Shown: piece by piece, positions 18,767-31,140 of the stretch
Layout of the letters: every line of letters starts with the position of its first letter
Numbering within the stretch: position 1 is the first letter of the stretch
Source of the DNA: Torymus aiolomorphi
Taxonomy: Eukaryota > Arthropoda > Insecta > Hymenoptera > Torymidae
Length of the DNA stretch: 64,000 bases
Assembly: GCA_036365515.1 (NCBI GenBank)
Contig: CM070876.1
Coordinates: 119,462,810 to 119,526,809 of the forward strand
Direction of reading: 5' to 3'
Notes under the pieces: model-generated
Databases searched by the model: none
Told to the model about the DNA's origin: nothing
The model's input: only the letters and a program-made list of their open reading frames with translations
Translations under genes and position numbers: made by a program

Positions 18767-18929
18767 AATAAAAGATCAAATTAATAAAAAGGTGTTTGTG
18801 ATCAAAATTTATTGAAAAAAAATACCTTTTGACCTTGGTAGAAGATTGGCCATAAGCTGCAGACACGTCAAAATAGTGCAAAAATCGATCTACAAATGGT
18901 GTATAATAGTCGTTTATATAATACAAAAA

Positions 18930-19424
18930 GCAGCCAATATAAAAAACAATTTAAATATAAATACAATAATCCTTTTTTAAAAATACAAATTTAACATCAC
19001 AGCCAATTACACTTCTGTCTTTTTTCTCTTTAGTAAAAATAACTTAGGATATCACAGTCATTATTCTTAAAAACTAATAATACTACAAAGTAAGTCAAAA
19101 ACCAAAAATTAGTGATATCACAGCCAGAAGCTTAATTGACTAGAAATACACGAGAAAATGACTAGGTTTCAAGACATTAAAAATACCACTGACTTAATCA
19201 GGGAGTCAAAAAGTAAACTTAAAACTAATAATTGTACATTCAGACCACTTACGCTAATAAATACATTCATTCAAATAAATAAATAAATAAATACAGTGTT
19301 AATCGGATGACACATAATAATTTAACGTACAAAAGTCGCCCATTTCGCAAGTGGCTAGTCTAGTGTAAGAAAGTGCCTTCTCAGAGCAGTTTTAAACCTG
19401 CTGAGCAATGGAATATTTCTAACC
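18930..19424 (-). repeat. CR1/L2-like LINE 3' UTR with (AAAT)n
   Basis: The minus-strand 3' UTR follows the ORF2 stop near 19425. It holds the (AAAT)5 run at 19276-19296 and two GATATCACAG motifs (19048-19060 and 19118-19130) shared with 7426-7860, 25124-25392 and 41590-42060. Confidence 0.55.
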
Positions 19425-20080
19425 TCAGCAGGCAGAGTTACAAAACTGCACACATCGTATACTGAAAGAGTTTATTCCAGTTTCAGTGCGCATCAGGGGA
19501 GCTGTTAATTCCTTAATTTTTCCCCTACTGGCAGACCTGAGTACGTACCTACAGAAGAGACTCCCAAGGTAGTCTGGGTTATGCATACGCATGATTTTAT
19601 ACATCAATATTCCCATGAAATAGTGTCTCCTCGATTCAATGCGTAGCCAGCTCAGAGCTGCTTTATGGGACGAAATATGATCACCCCTACCCAAACCTAA
19701 CACATATCTTACACATGAATTTTGCAGTTTTTGCAGTCTGCTTTTCAACTCTTGAGATGCATCAAGAAAAATTATCGAGCAATAGACCAGATGAAGAAAC
19801 AGCAGAGCGCTTGCGAGATTTTTATGCAAAGTCTCAGTGGTGTACCGTTGAAGGAATCTTAGTGCAAACATCACACGATTGAATTTCTTGGTAACATGGT
19901 CAATATGCGCTTGCCATGAAAGCTTCACATCAAGCACAGCACCAAGACTTGTGACGGTGTCGGAGAATGGTATGCAGGCACCATCCCCAAGGTCGATCGT
20001 CCTCGACGCAGCACTTGAATAGAAATCATTAATAAAACGATTTTCGCCGAAGACAATCATTCTCCTTTGTTTTCAGCTTG
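19425..20080 (-). pseudogene. CR1/L2-like LINE copy X: ORF2 C-terminus only
   Basis: The 211-codon open segment starts near KQRRMIVFGENRFIND, just after where the YADD motif would be, and covers the RT thumb and C-terminal region (GAVLDVKLSWQAHIDHVTKKF, LASALLFLHLVYCSIIF, LGLGRGDHISSHKAALSWL). It aligns throughout with copy Y (20265-20618 and beyond). It is a 5'-truncated LINE copy abutting the truncated 3' end of copy Y near 20065-20080. It ends at the family 3' UTR. Confidence 0.8.
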
Positions 20081-20089
20081 TTAAATGCA

Positions 20090-22790
20090 CTCCCTGTACT
20101 TTGAAAGACCTAACCTCGTACGTTTTGCGCATGAGGGGGACTGCAAGTTCTTTTATCACCCCCCGAATAGCATCTCTGGGTACATGTCTAGTAAAGAGAC
20201 CTAGTAGACAGTCCGGGACATTCATACGCACTATTTTGTAAATTGAAGTAGTGTCTCCTCGAATCTATGCGTAGCAACCCAAAGAGATTCTGCGAGGCGT
20301 GATGTGATCGTCCCTTCTAAGACCCACCACATATTGCACACAGAAATTCTGCAGGACCTGCAGGCGGTTACGCAACTCCTTAAATGCGTCCAGTATCACA
20401 ACTGAACAATAGTCTAGATGAGGGAAAAGCAGTGCCTCGGCTAGCCGTTTCCGGAGAGACTCGGAGGTGTAATTCCTAAAGAATCTAAGATGGTACAACG
20501 TTCTATTGAATTTTTTAATTATGATGTCTTCGTGATTCTTCCAAGTCATTTTAGAATCAAGAACCACTCCGAGACTTCCGACAGAATCGGAAAAGGGCAC
20601 ACTTACACCATCACCCAAAACAATTCAAAGCAAGGAATCATCCTTTAAACTATTGACAAAACTATTACTACCGAAAACAATCGCTTTCGTCTTACCTGCA
20701 TTGAGTTTGAGCGCGGCGCCGGTTGCCCATTCCGAGACTGCTTTTGCAGCTTGTTGAGTCAATGCCACCCTCTCACCGAACCTATCACGCGATACCTGAT
20801 AATAAACTTGCAGATCATCTGCATATAATATATGTTGGACACCCAAAGGGTCGAGAACCTCCCGCAGGTCATTGATATAGAGGCAGAACAACAGAAGTCC
20901 CAGAACTGACCCCTGTGGGACTCCTAAGTTTGTACCGAGTCACGATGACTCGCCAGACAGGTTAGAGTATGCCTTTTGCATCCTTCCATCGAAGTAGGAG
21001 TTGATCCACGAGAGGGCAGCCCTAGAAAACTTCAGCAATCCTAGCTTTTCTAGAAGTCGAGAAGGTAGGATAGTATCGGATGCGTTACTAAAATCAAATA
21101 GCAGAACAATGGTCACGAGTTTTTTGTCCATGCCAGATCTGATATCATCGATCAGTCTAATAAGTGCTGTTTGTGTGGAATTAAAACGTCGAAAACCTGT
21201 CTGATTTGGGTCGAGGATTTTCATGGTCCCCAGATGCTCCATCAGCTGCGTGTGTGCAATTTTCTCAAGCATCTTTGAAAGAAAGCAAAGCAAGGCAATT
21301 GGTCGAAATTCTGAGGGAGAGGTAGGTGCCTTTGTTTTCTTTAGAGGAATGATATTTGCTTTCTTCCAGAGGGATGGGAAAATATGAGTCGTCAGAGAGG
21401 AGTTAAAGAGTTTAACCAGTAGGTTGCCGATGACAGGCAATGCTTTGGCAATGACACATTGGGGAATGCCGTCCACTCCACGTGCCGGCGATGAAAAATG
21501 AGATATCGCGATAACAACATCATTAAAAGTTATGGGTTTGAAGGAGAATCCTTCATCACTTATCTCCAATATAATTCTGCGACGTTTCTCATTGTCATCC
21601 CGTGGAGAGACGGACACTCCAGCAAAGTGAAGGTTAAGCTCATCTGGGATAAACCCATTGAAGTCCTCGGTGTGTGTGGGTAAGAGTCCCAGGCCATGTA
21701 ACTCTTTCCAGACACTGCCATCTATCAGAGCATCTATTAGTCTGGCATGTAGATAAGACGTCTTCGCTAGGTCAGTCTTCTCGTCGATTTGTTTACGTAG
21801 CGTGATAAATTGTACGTAAAGGTCTTGCTTCCCAGTACGTTTATAGCATTTATAGAGGGTGTCACGTCTGCGGAGCAGCTGGGCTAGCTCAGCATCGATC
21901 CACGGCAGTCTGCCCTTTTTTGGGACAAAAGTTTTTTGCGGTACCAAGGAATCTGTGGTTGCCGATAGATTGGCGCAGAGGCAGTCCAGAGCTTTCTCTG
22001 TATGAAGGACGTCAGCATCGAAGGGTGTCCGATCACAGCAGGCCAATAGCGCTACAAGATCTTCGGCATTGATATTTCTATAATCTCTGTACAGAAAAGT
22101 TTGTGTTCTTGGTACCTCAGAGTTGAAACCGATGGTAACGTCAATAATGTTGTGGCTGCTGTGAAAGTTAGCTGGTATGTTTCGGTCGTTGATGATATTG
22201 TCATTTTCGTCAACGAGAATCACGGCAATCCAGGTGCAAGATGCAGGCTTTATGTGGGTGGGGCCGTGTTGAACTAGCTGCAGCGACAGTTCAGCTGCAA
22301 GGTTACGAATAAACGTGACGTCATGACCACCACTGAGAAGATCGGCATTCAAATCCCCCATTACAATTTTATGACTGTAATTGCCTGATAAGGTTCTTAA
22401 ATTGGTAATTAGATCTGCATTTTTAAGAAGGCAATTTTAGGTGGTCGATATATTACCGCGACAAGTACAGGCGGGTTCTTCGTTTCACTGATAGAACAGA
22501 AAATGAACTCGGTAAGATCCGGTTTTCCGATTCCTTCCGTGTTGGACCTCGCTAGAATCTCACAGCGAAGGTGTTCTTTTACAAACAAAGCTACGTCTTC
22601 CTCATTCGCGTTACGGTCTTGCCGGACTACTTTAAAGCCGGGGATTTGAATGACGTCATCAGAAACATCTGAGTTCAACCAAGTCTCAGCAAAGCCGAAT
22701 AGGTCATAGGAAGGATTATTAAGAAGAAATTGATGAAAATTGGTCAATGTGAGCCCGAAGAGAGTTCACATTGATAAAACCCGCTTGCAG
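20090..22790 (-). pseudogene. CR1/L2-like ORF2: endonuclease and reverse transcriptase
   Basis: Translation begins near INVNSLRAHIDQF (about 22770). Endonuclease: GFAETWLNSDV (catalytic Glu), VAVIYRPP, IVMGDLNADLL (about 22335-22365) and SSHNIIDVTI. RT: PSLWKKANIIPLKK, LLFDFSNASDTIL (motif A; Lys-Ala-Phe changed to Asn-Ala-Ser), LGVPQGSVLGLLLF and HILYADDLQVYYQ (near 20820). The breaks are frameshifts near 22745 and 22430, a TGA for the expected Trp codon at 20940-20942, a stop near 20625 and a G-run frameshift near 20265. The enzyme is therefore inactive as written, but it is the best-preserved copy of this family in the window. Confidence 0.8.
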
Positions 22791-22835
22791 TCCACCCTTT
22801 CTCCCTTCATACCTTTCGGTCGGAACCAGGTCTAG

Positions 22836-24366
22836 TCAATTAACCTCTTTCTTTTTGGAACCTTCTTTAGATTTTATCCTGCTACTTTTTTTGGTGGTTT
22901 TATCCTCATTATTATTGTTTTTTTCAGTTGTGGTCAAATTACTAGTACTAACGATAAGACCAACATTGACGACTGCCTGATCTTTTGCTGTCTCAACATC
23001 GTCGGTCTTATAAGTCGCCGCAATTACATGGAGGTCGGTAGGCGAGCTGAACATGAAGGCTTGATCGCCATCTCGCATCTTGACAAGAAATCGCTCCTGC
23101 CTGTGCCATACATATTTAAACCCTAGCTTCTTGGCTAGGAACTTCAATTTTTTAAAGTCCTTATAAATTTAACTTAAAAATAGAGGCGACAGGCAATGGG
23201 GTGTTCCTATCAAGATGCGTAGTGTCGATATGACTAGTATTAAAGCCCGTAATAATATGCTTGTTTCTCATAATTTTACTAGCCAGGGTACGACTCTTCA
23301 GCTTGACTAGCAGAGAAGTAGCACCACCTGAACCGTCTTTGAACTCACTGGCTGAAATGCCTTTTGACTTGTCGTTGTTGTTAAACAGCTGCTGAACATT
23401 GACAATATCCGAACAGTCTATAGAAGACTGCACTCTGTTTAGCACGGCAAAATCATTCTTCTGTAATCCAATATCTTTACAATTAACAGCACAGGAAATT
23501 ACGAGCTCACCGTCTGGTTCACAGTGTAGACCCTTTTTGCAATTTTGGTTCGCCGATTCATTAGAAACAGGAATATTTTCTGGTGGTACATTTTGGTTAG
23601 ATGTAATAGATGTAGCAGCTTCATCTGCAAGAGGGAGTTCAGAGACGGTTTCCATCACAGACGCTACACCAGTCGTAAGGTTACCGAAATTATTATCAAT
23701 AGCATTAAATTTTTGCTGCATATTTTTCTCAAATGAGTTAATTTTGCTAATGATTCTCTCTTCTAATTTAGTAATGCTTTCGGAGATTATCACGGGAATA
23801 TTATGTTCGAAATTAGTTAATCTTCCACTCAAGCTTTTATTTTCCTTCATCAAATCACACTGCTTGGCTTGCAACTCTACCAGCTGAGAGTTTTGGGTGC
23901 GTGCCAGAGAATCGAGTTCGCGAAAGCTATCATGAACTTCTTTTATTTGGGTCTGTATAGCTGGTAATGGTTTTACAGATTCTGAGATCTCGTCAAGTTT
24001 GCGTGAAAGAGACTTTATACTCGGAGTGAAGGTAGATGAAAGAAGAGAAACTGTGTTATTAAAAGTAGAGAGCTGGGTAGCGACTGTGTTGGCACCTACA
24101 TTTGGTGATATATTATAACTATCGAGACCAGTAGAATTCAGCTTAGCGGAATTACTCCTATATTTCCGAATTGAAAGAGGCGTTGAAGAATCTTTAGGCT
24201 TATTAAGTTTATTGCCAATCGATCCTGTGCATTTATCACACACGAATTGTTGACTAGTTAAATGATTGTTTATGCCTGCACATTTTTCGTGAAATAGATT
24301 TTTACAGCGCGTGCATTGAAATAATTGTTTGCGCGCTCTTGTGGTTAAATTACATACACTACACAC
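22836..24366 (-). pseudogene. CR1/L2-like ORF1: PHD-finger, coiled-coil protein
   Basis: The 401-codon frame from 24366 starts with CSVCNLTTRARKQLFQC, then CxxC-x5-HEKC and FVCDKC: the Cys4-His-Cys3 spacing of a PHD finger (residues about 2-47). It is followed by a Ser/Asn-rich linker and a long predicted coiled coil (about 120-250, e.g. LVELQAKQCDLMKENKSL). A frameshift near 23160 separates the C-terminal domain (FLAKKLGFKYVWHRQERFLV, 23147-22836), which ends in a Lys-rich tail. In this LINE group ORF1 binds element RNA; the PHD finger may contact chromatin, which is inference. Confidence 0.75.
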
Positions 24367-25392
<1,026 letters not shown>

Positions 25393-25430
25393 CGAGAGAG
25401 AGAGAGGAGCGCGAGCGGCCCGCTTTGACA
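25393..25430 (+). repeat. Gypsy LTR fragment (middle part)
   Basis: GAGGAGCGCGAGCGGCCCGC and TTTGACACGGGCAATTA match 30576-30611 of the full LTR, directly after its GA tract. Similarity stops after CAATTA. Confidence 0.65.
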
Positions 25431-26354
25431 CGGGCAATTACACGGGAATTTATTTTACATTACTTTGAATGACGTTATTAAAAATGAAACTCGTTTTAAA
25501 AAACACAATTAATCACTGGCACACTAACAAGGTCAATGAAAAAAAACTTTTGTGTAGCGTGATCGATACATTTTATCCCTCACAAAAACATACACCGCAT
25601 GTCGAAATAGGCAAGTAAGCAGTTTTTCACTTACTACATAAAAACGCGAAAGTAAATAAAGCGCGCCTTTCCAGCACACGAATTTTCCTACTGTATGTTG
25701 GAGAGAGACAAACGGCTTCGAATATTATATTTGGAGCAAAAATTATTTCGAGCGTTGCCGAATATTATTTCGGCTTATGCGCTATTCACACGAGACTCAA
25801 CACGCGGGGCGCATATGATAACAGTGCGCCTTACAGATATTTCTTCTTTCTTGTTATTGTTTGACTTACGTGCTTCGAAAGCGACCTTGCAGTAATATAC
25901 GTTAAGTGATTCTATATTTTTTTTTTGGCCCGCGTTGTTGCAATTTAATAAAATAAATAGGCATTAGTTTAATTAAATTACTTTCTATTTTACTTAATCG
26001 TTAATGGAACAAATTTTCCTTTCCTATAATTTCTCACCGAAATTAATTTAAATTGAATTAAATTAATTTTTTAATTCCTTTCAAAACCATCAAATCTTAA
26101 TTTGAAAAATTTGCTAATGGAACAGAATGCATATGCGAGCTCGCTGACATAAACCCGGTATTTCGGCACACGCAACGTAACTTGCGCGAAGCACGTTCAC
26201 ACAGCAGCATGGATACAGCGAACAGCTGATCTCACGGGAACCCGTGCCCCGACGGCGAATAACGCACGTGCCGTTTAGGATTACCGTACATTTTCCCGAA
26301 TCTATTTTCCTGAATGGCCTTTTCCCCGAATGTCAAAATGTCCGAATTTAAAAT
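25431..26354. other. No gene or repeat recognised
   Basis: AT-rich with scattered GC-richer patches near 26120-26280. No ORF of note and no match to other parts of the window that I can see. Confidence 0.5.
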
Positions 26355-26610
26355 TGTTGAATTATGGTAAATATTATATCTAGACCTAATCACCTAATGT
26401 ATGATACTAGTGGCGCCACCTATTCGTACTTTGGAGGCGCGGCCTACTAGAGGCGCGCAAGCGCCCTGCGCACAGAATCTCTCTTGTCGACCGTCATGTA
26501 GTGCAGACGTATAGCACATGTATCCAACTTATCGTTATTATACTTCTTTATTAATTAACTCCGTCTAACATTCACTTATTTATTATCCACAATACCTCAA
26601 CATTACAACA
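26355..26610 (+). repeat. Copia 5' LTR
   Basis: 256 bp starting TGTTG and ending CAACA, a perfect 5-bp inverted terminus of the kind found on LTRs. It is followed at 26611 by TGGTAGCCGAAGTTCG, placed like the primer-binding site of copia elements that use an initiator-Met tRNA (related to TGGTAGCAGAG). The position just upstream of gag supports the call. No matching 3' LTR is present in the window. Confidence 0.6.
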
Positions 26611-27042
26611 TGGTAGCCGAAGTTCGTGGTTGTCCGGTAATGTATTTTTTCTTCTACGTGTACTTTAGAGTCGTGTAGAGAAAAAAAGTGTTAAAAATTA
26701 AAAAGTGGAAAATCGAGAAAAATATAAGTCGAAACAAGAAACTGAAGATGTCAAGAAGTGATTTATGCAAAAGGAATCGAAGATTAATGTTGAAAAGTGA
26801 ATGATGCAGACCGATTAGAATTCCCAGTCGGAGCATGCGGCGGAGCACCAGTACAGAGCACGTGGTGAATTTTGAGGTTAAACACGTTGCAAATGGAAAA
26901 CGAAGAAACGTTAAATAACAAAGGAATAGTGCTGAATATTAAATTGAGAAATATATTTAGAAAAAGTTATGTACGAGGAATTAAGCAAGTCGTGCTGTTA
27001 AATAAAATTATTGAAATAAATTGGAAATCAAGAGAGATAGAA

Positions 27043-27969
27043 ATGGCGAGACAACCAAAATTTGAAGATATTGTTATACCAATTTTCGATGGAGAAAATT
27101 ACTCAAGTTGGAAAATTAGATTAATGATGCTGCTGGAGTACAAAGAGTGCAAAGATTCTGCAGACAGATTAAGAAATAACGACGAAGACGAAGCACAATG
27201 GAAGAAAAAGGACTTAAAAACAAGAACGATTTTAGTGAGTACAATAACAGACAAGCAGTTAGAATACGTAAAAAGCTGCACAACTGCTCGTGAGATGATA
27301 ACTCAGTTCGACAAGATATATTTGACGCAATCCACGTCATTACAAATAATATGTAGAGGAAAACTGGAAGAAATCAAACTCAAGAATTATGATCGAGTAG
27401 ATGAATTTTTTGTGGAATTCGAAAAGGCAGTGAACGAGTTCAAGGCAGCTGGTGGAAATATAGAATAAGCCGAAAAGATGAGATACTTAATTCGAGCATT
27501 ACCACCAAGCTACAGCTACATTGGAGATTTCATAGACGTCATACCGGAGCAACAAAGGACAGTAGACTATGTCAAATCTAAAATTAGAGAAAAGAACATG
27601 TCAAAAAATGAATTTGATAAAAAATGTAATATGAGTACTTTTACAGCTAAGTTCGAAGGGAAATGCTTTTTCTGTGGAAAAACTGGCCACCGACAAAAGG
27701 ACTGTTGGAGTCAAAAGGGTCAACAGGGCAACAGGGGCAGAGGTGCCCAACGAGGTCGTCCAAACTACGGACAGAGAGGCAGCAGTCGAGGCAGAGTCGC
27801 TCAACCTGGCAGAGGGCGAGGTGCAGGCAGACATCCAGATCAGCAGAGAGGCGAAGCGTCTAGTGAACAACGCTCAGCAACAACTACAGAAGCAGACTCA
27901 ATTGAAGCTTGGATAACAAAAGTAGTTAATCCGCAAATTAATCAGGTAACAGGATGCGAATTTAACTAA
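27043..27969 (+). pseudogene. Copia gag with zinc knuckle
   Basis: ATG 27043 opens MARQPKFEDIVIPIFDGENY, the usual start of copia-type Gag, followed by the W-K-x-x-M/L-LLE capsid region. One in-frame TAA (27466-27468) splits it. The second half (from 27469) holds LRALPPSYSYIGDFIDVI, then a CCHC knuckle CFFCGKTGHRQKDC (about 27664-27705) and an Arg-Gly-rich basic tail that would bind RNA. A second in-frame TAA (27967-27969) separates it from the protease. An upstream start at 26872 is possible, but the family pattern favours 27043. Confidence 0.75.
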
Positions 27970-28640
27970 AACTATACCGAATTACTATGGTTATTAGACA
28001 GTGGGTGCACTGATCACATAGTACAAAATGATAAATTTTTTGATAATTATATAAATCTTGCCAAATAAAATAGAAAATATTGATATGAAATGCGCAAACT
28101 GCATTGAGAATAAAATGTCAAATGTACCATTTAAAAATGACAGATCAAAAACTAGTGAAATTTTGGAATTAATACATACGGATCTAAATGGACCACATAA
28201 CACTATAGGTTATGGTGGTGAAAAATACTTTCTAACATTCATAGACGATTACAGTAAATGCACTAGAATTTTTTGTATTAAAAACAAGTCAGAAACTGCA
28301 AGTTGCTTTATAGAATTTGTCAATCAAGTTGAAAACATTTTGAATAAAAGAGTAAAAAAGTTACAATGTGACAATGGAAAAGAATATTTAAACAAAGATA
28401 TTTATGAGTTTATTAAATTCAAAGGAATTCAATTACAACCTTGTCCATCCTACGTCCATGAATTAAATGGCGTAGCGGAAAGATATAATAGGTCAGCTAT
28501 GGACATAGGTAGGTGTTTGATTAGAGAAGCTAGGATACATAGGAGATACTGGCCGGAAGTAATGAAAAAAGTAAATGAAAGATCGCTTTCTCTAGTTTTA
28601 TTTTCTCTTCTTGAAATAGTTTTTAAGACTTTGCTAGAGT
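27970..28640 (+). pseudogene. Copia pol fragment: protease start and integrase core
   Basis: 27970-28065 encodes LLWLLDSGCTDHIVQND, the aspartic-protease active site (Asp-Ser-Gly) of copia elements. The frame then breaks and 28058-28640 encodes part of the zinc-binding region (CANCIENK) and the integrase catalytic core: ELIHTDLNGP (first Asp), KLQCDNGKEYL (second Asp) and NGVAERYNR (Glu). It ends after RYWPEVMKK with unrelated sequence. The missing protease C-terminus and His pair indicate an internal deletion. Confidence 0.75.
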
Positions 28641-28832
28641 AAATGGTTACTGTTTTAAGAAGAGGCTTTTTAGAAAGATTTTTGCAAAATAAAGCAAATA
28701 TGTCCATAACTTGAGTTTTTTGGAGCGTTAGGGTCTAATATTGCAGCTTTCTTCATGTTTCTACGTCCAAAAACATATCCTAAAGTTTAAGCTGAATCCG
28801 TAATCGGAATCCCTGACATTCTCCTGGTAAGT
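28641..28832. other. Junction region, nothing recognised
   Basis: About 190 bases between the truncated copia integrase and the gypsy integrase. It has no ORF and marks the breakpoint between the two relics. Confidence 0.4.
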
Positions 28833-29585
28833 AGATCGAATGCGTACCGATTCTCAAGGCAAACGCACGTACCATCCAAAAGGAACTAGAGCAGCGGAAC
28901 TTCCTGCGCTTTGGAGTACCCGAAGCTTTTCTCTCTGACAATAGGACAGAGTTCAAGAACAAGGCTCTCGACTCTTTCCTCAACCACCTTGGGGTTGTGC
29001 ACACGATGATTCCCCCGTATCACGCGCAGGCGAATCTCGTGGAGTGAGTAAACCGCAAGTGACTCCACCTGTCCTTTTGAGACGCCGCAAAGAATGCGCA
29101 GCGGAAGATCTCGCCGAAGCAATCGAGCTCGAACGCTGGCACGCCCGGCTGCAGAAGTTGCAGGACGTGTACCAATCCGCCGCGAGGAATGCCTCCGCAG
29201 CGCAACACTGACAGTAGCAATACTACAATGCGTCGCGTCGCGATATTCACTTTGAAATGAAAGATAAGGTGTGGAAGCGCCGAAGTACGCGGGTCCGTAT
29301 GTGATCGCAGCCCAGCTGGGATCGAATATATACGAGCTGCAAAATCTCGACGGAAAAGACTGCGGCAAGGTCCACGTAGAGGACCGCAAACCCTTCTACG
29401 AAAAGGTTAATACGACCGCTGACACAGGGAATAAAACTGACGTTAACTTGGCAGACGACGACCAGGCGGAGGAAAATTCCGACCACGGCGGAGCCCCTAA
29501 CGAGCTGGTGGACGAAAAGCATCCCCTACCGTACATGCGGGGAAGACCACACAAAGCCCGGTTGGTGGTCAAGCGAACTACCTGA
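28833..29585 (+). pseudogene. Gypsy integrase C-terminal half
   Basis: 28838 onward encodes LKANARTIQKELEQR, RFGVPEAFLSDNRTEF (second catalytic Asp of the D-D-E core) and PPYHAQANLVE, followed by TGA where the family has Arg (VERVNR, carrying the catalytic Glu). After a frameshift the chromodomain-proximal GPY/F-like block appears (KYAGPYVIAAQLGSNIYELQ, 29280-29345), then KVHVEDRKPFYEK and an acidic tail. The integrase would insert the element's DNA copy; it is inactivated by the stop and frameshift. Confidence 0.75.
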
Positions 29586-29870
29586 GACGTAGGAAGCCAG
29601 GCGAGCAAGCGCCCGTGAATAACGGTAGTCGCTGACGAGCGAAAGCCGTCACCACTCGTGACAAGCGCAAGCGCAACGCCGCTCCGAGGCCGTGGGAGAC
29701 CTAAAGACACCCGGAACCCATCCACAACGAACCGCATACCGACACCTTCCTCCCAACGTATGCTCGCTGCAACAAACCAAGCATGCCACTAACCTCCTAA
29801 CCTCACGTCCTACCAATGAATCTAGTACTCAACCCTTTTCTCCGTATTTTCAAGGGCGAACCTTAGAGAG

Positions 29871-30080
29871 ATGACAATGAGCCTGCTGGAGGCACAGCTG
29901 GAGAAGCTCCAGAAAGAGGCGTCCGAAGAAGCCCTCCAACTGCAACGGAAAATCCACCGAGCCCAACGCAAGGTAGTAACTCCAACGCCAGCACGGTGGT
30001 GCACCATTTGCGGCCAGCCCCACGTCGAGAGAGGGCCAGATTGCCCCGACAGGGCAAACCACCCAGGGATGAGATGGTAA
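29871..30080 (+). CDS. Small ORF near the gypsy 3' end, 69 aa, coiled coil and Cys motif
   Basis: Encodes a helical heptad-like stretch (LLEAQLEKLQKEASEEALQL) and then WCTICGQPHVERGPDCPDR, a Cys-x2-Cys-x9-Cys pattern that could bind zinc. It lies between the integrase and the polypurine tract, where some gypsy elements keep a third reading frame. I do not recognise the product; a chance frame is possible. Confidence 0.35.
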   Translation: MTMSLLEAQLEKLQKEASEEALQLQRKIHRAQRKVVTPTPARWCTICGQPHVERGPDCPDRANHPGMRW

Positions 30081-30377
30081 AGCGAACGCATGACAGCCCG
30101 CGATTACGCAAGACCGCGCGCCTGCGACCCTCTATAGCGACGGACCCCTGTGGGACACACCTGAGTGCCTTGGACCTCGTAGTGCCGAAATGTACCACAG
30201 GATCCAATAAACCTTGTAAAAGGGAATCCGAGTTGCTTACCCTTTTTTTCTTTCTCTTTTACGCTCCTAAAGTTTATTGCTTAGCTCGTCGAAGCACTAT
30301 TGCATGTTGCATGACGGACAGAGCGATTATCTCGAGCTGGTACGTCGCCCATGACCAGCGTCTGGGGGAGGCGCGTA

Positions 30378-30478
30378 TGACGGAAAATTATTCTCCGTCA
30401 CGTTCCTCTCTCCCCTATAATCACTGCACTAATTCCTTTAAGATGTTACAGGTGCAGACGATGTGGAAAGACGCCCGG

Positions 30479-30560
<82 letters not shown>

Positions 30561-31140
30561 AAGAGAGATCGAGCGAGGAGCGCGAGCAGCCCGCTTTGAC
30601 ACGGGCAATTAGTCTCGTTTTGGATAGCTCCCACGCTCCTTGCTCCAGTAGAGGATAACCGACGAGGATTATCCGGAAAAGCCGCGACGTGCATTCCCTG
30701 TGTGAGAGTGTGAGTGTGTATGACTGTGCGTACCCTGCTACGATTTCGTGGCCTGGACCTAGGCGGGCGACAGTGAGCAATGCCTCAGGGGCTAGTGCGA
30801 GAGGACGGTCGGTGACAGCGATTCACACATTAATTGTAAGTGGTGCCTCGATTCTTCTCTCTCTCTCACACACGAGAACTCGGGCTTCCTTCGCGCGCCC
30901 GCTAACCGTGTATCACACTGTTTTCCCCCCCTTTTTCTAGTACGTTCAATAATAAATGCCGTATAGTTTTTACCTAATTTATCGCGAGTGCTTATTTGCA
31001 TACCCCGTTCTCCCGTAATTAAATTCATCATTGAATTCTGCATGCGGCGCGCATTGCACGAGGTGCGCTAGCCTCGCCGTCGGACGCATTATTTGTTGCG
31101 GATAATTGCCGAGCAGCCGGAAAATAAATTATCCATTACA
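30378..31140 (+). repeat. Gypsy 3' LTR, 763 bp, containing a (GA)n tract
   Basis: Begins TGACGGAAAATTATTCTCCG after a purine tract and ends ATTATCCATTACA (TG...CA). The (GA)n run lies at 30481-30557. AATAAATGCC near 30949 may be its poly(A) signal. Two partial copies elsewhere in the window confirm that it is repetitive. Confidence 0.65.

Larger units (their letters stand above)
16110..18890. mobile_element. PLE2, fold-back Penelope-like element
   Basis: A second, divergent Penelope-like family. The minus-strand part (16110 to about 16997) mirrors the plus-strand part (about 17998 to 18830), so both outer ends are element 3' ends. Around 16927-16997 the minus half jumps from the endonuclease region to a short RT segment (inverse of about 17156-17222), then switches to the plus strand near 16998. 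The left outer tip lies at 7880-7940, cut off by the PLE1 array. Confidence 0.8.
26355..28640 (+). mobile_element. Copia (Pseudoviridae-type) element, 3' truncated
   Basis: 5' LTR, gag, partial protease and integrase core in the copia order. RT, RNase H and the 3' LTR are missing. An internal deletion joins the protease start to the integrase near 28060. Stops interrupt gag-pol at 27466, 27967 and 28065. Confidence 0.75.
28833..31140 (+). mobile_element. Gypsy (Metaviridae-type) element, 3' end with LTR
   Basis: Contains the integrase C-terminal half, a small downstream reading frame, a polypurine tract (GGGGGAGG at 30364-30371) and the 3' LTR. Everything 5' of the integrase is absent. Partial LTR copies occur at 7342 and 25393. 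Confidence 0.75.

Noticed and set aside
29822..30207. Minus-strand frames opposite the gypsy 3' region
   Set aside because: GC-rich antisense frames without recognisable domains; gypsy features on the plus strand explain the region.
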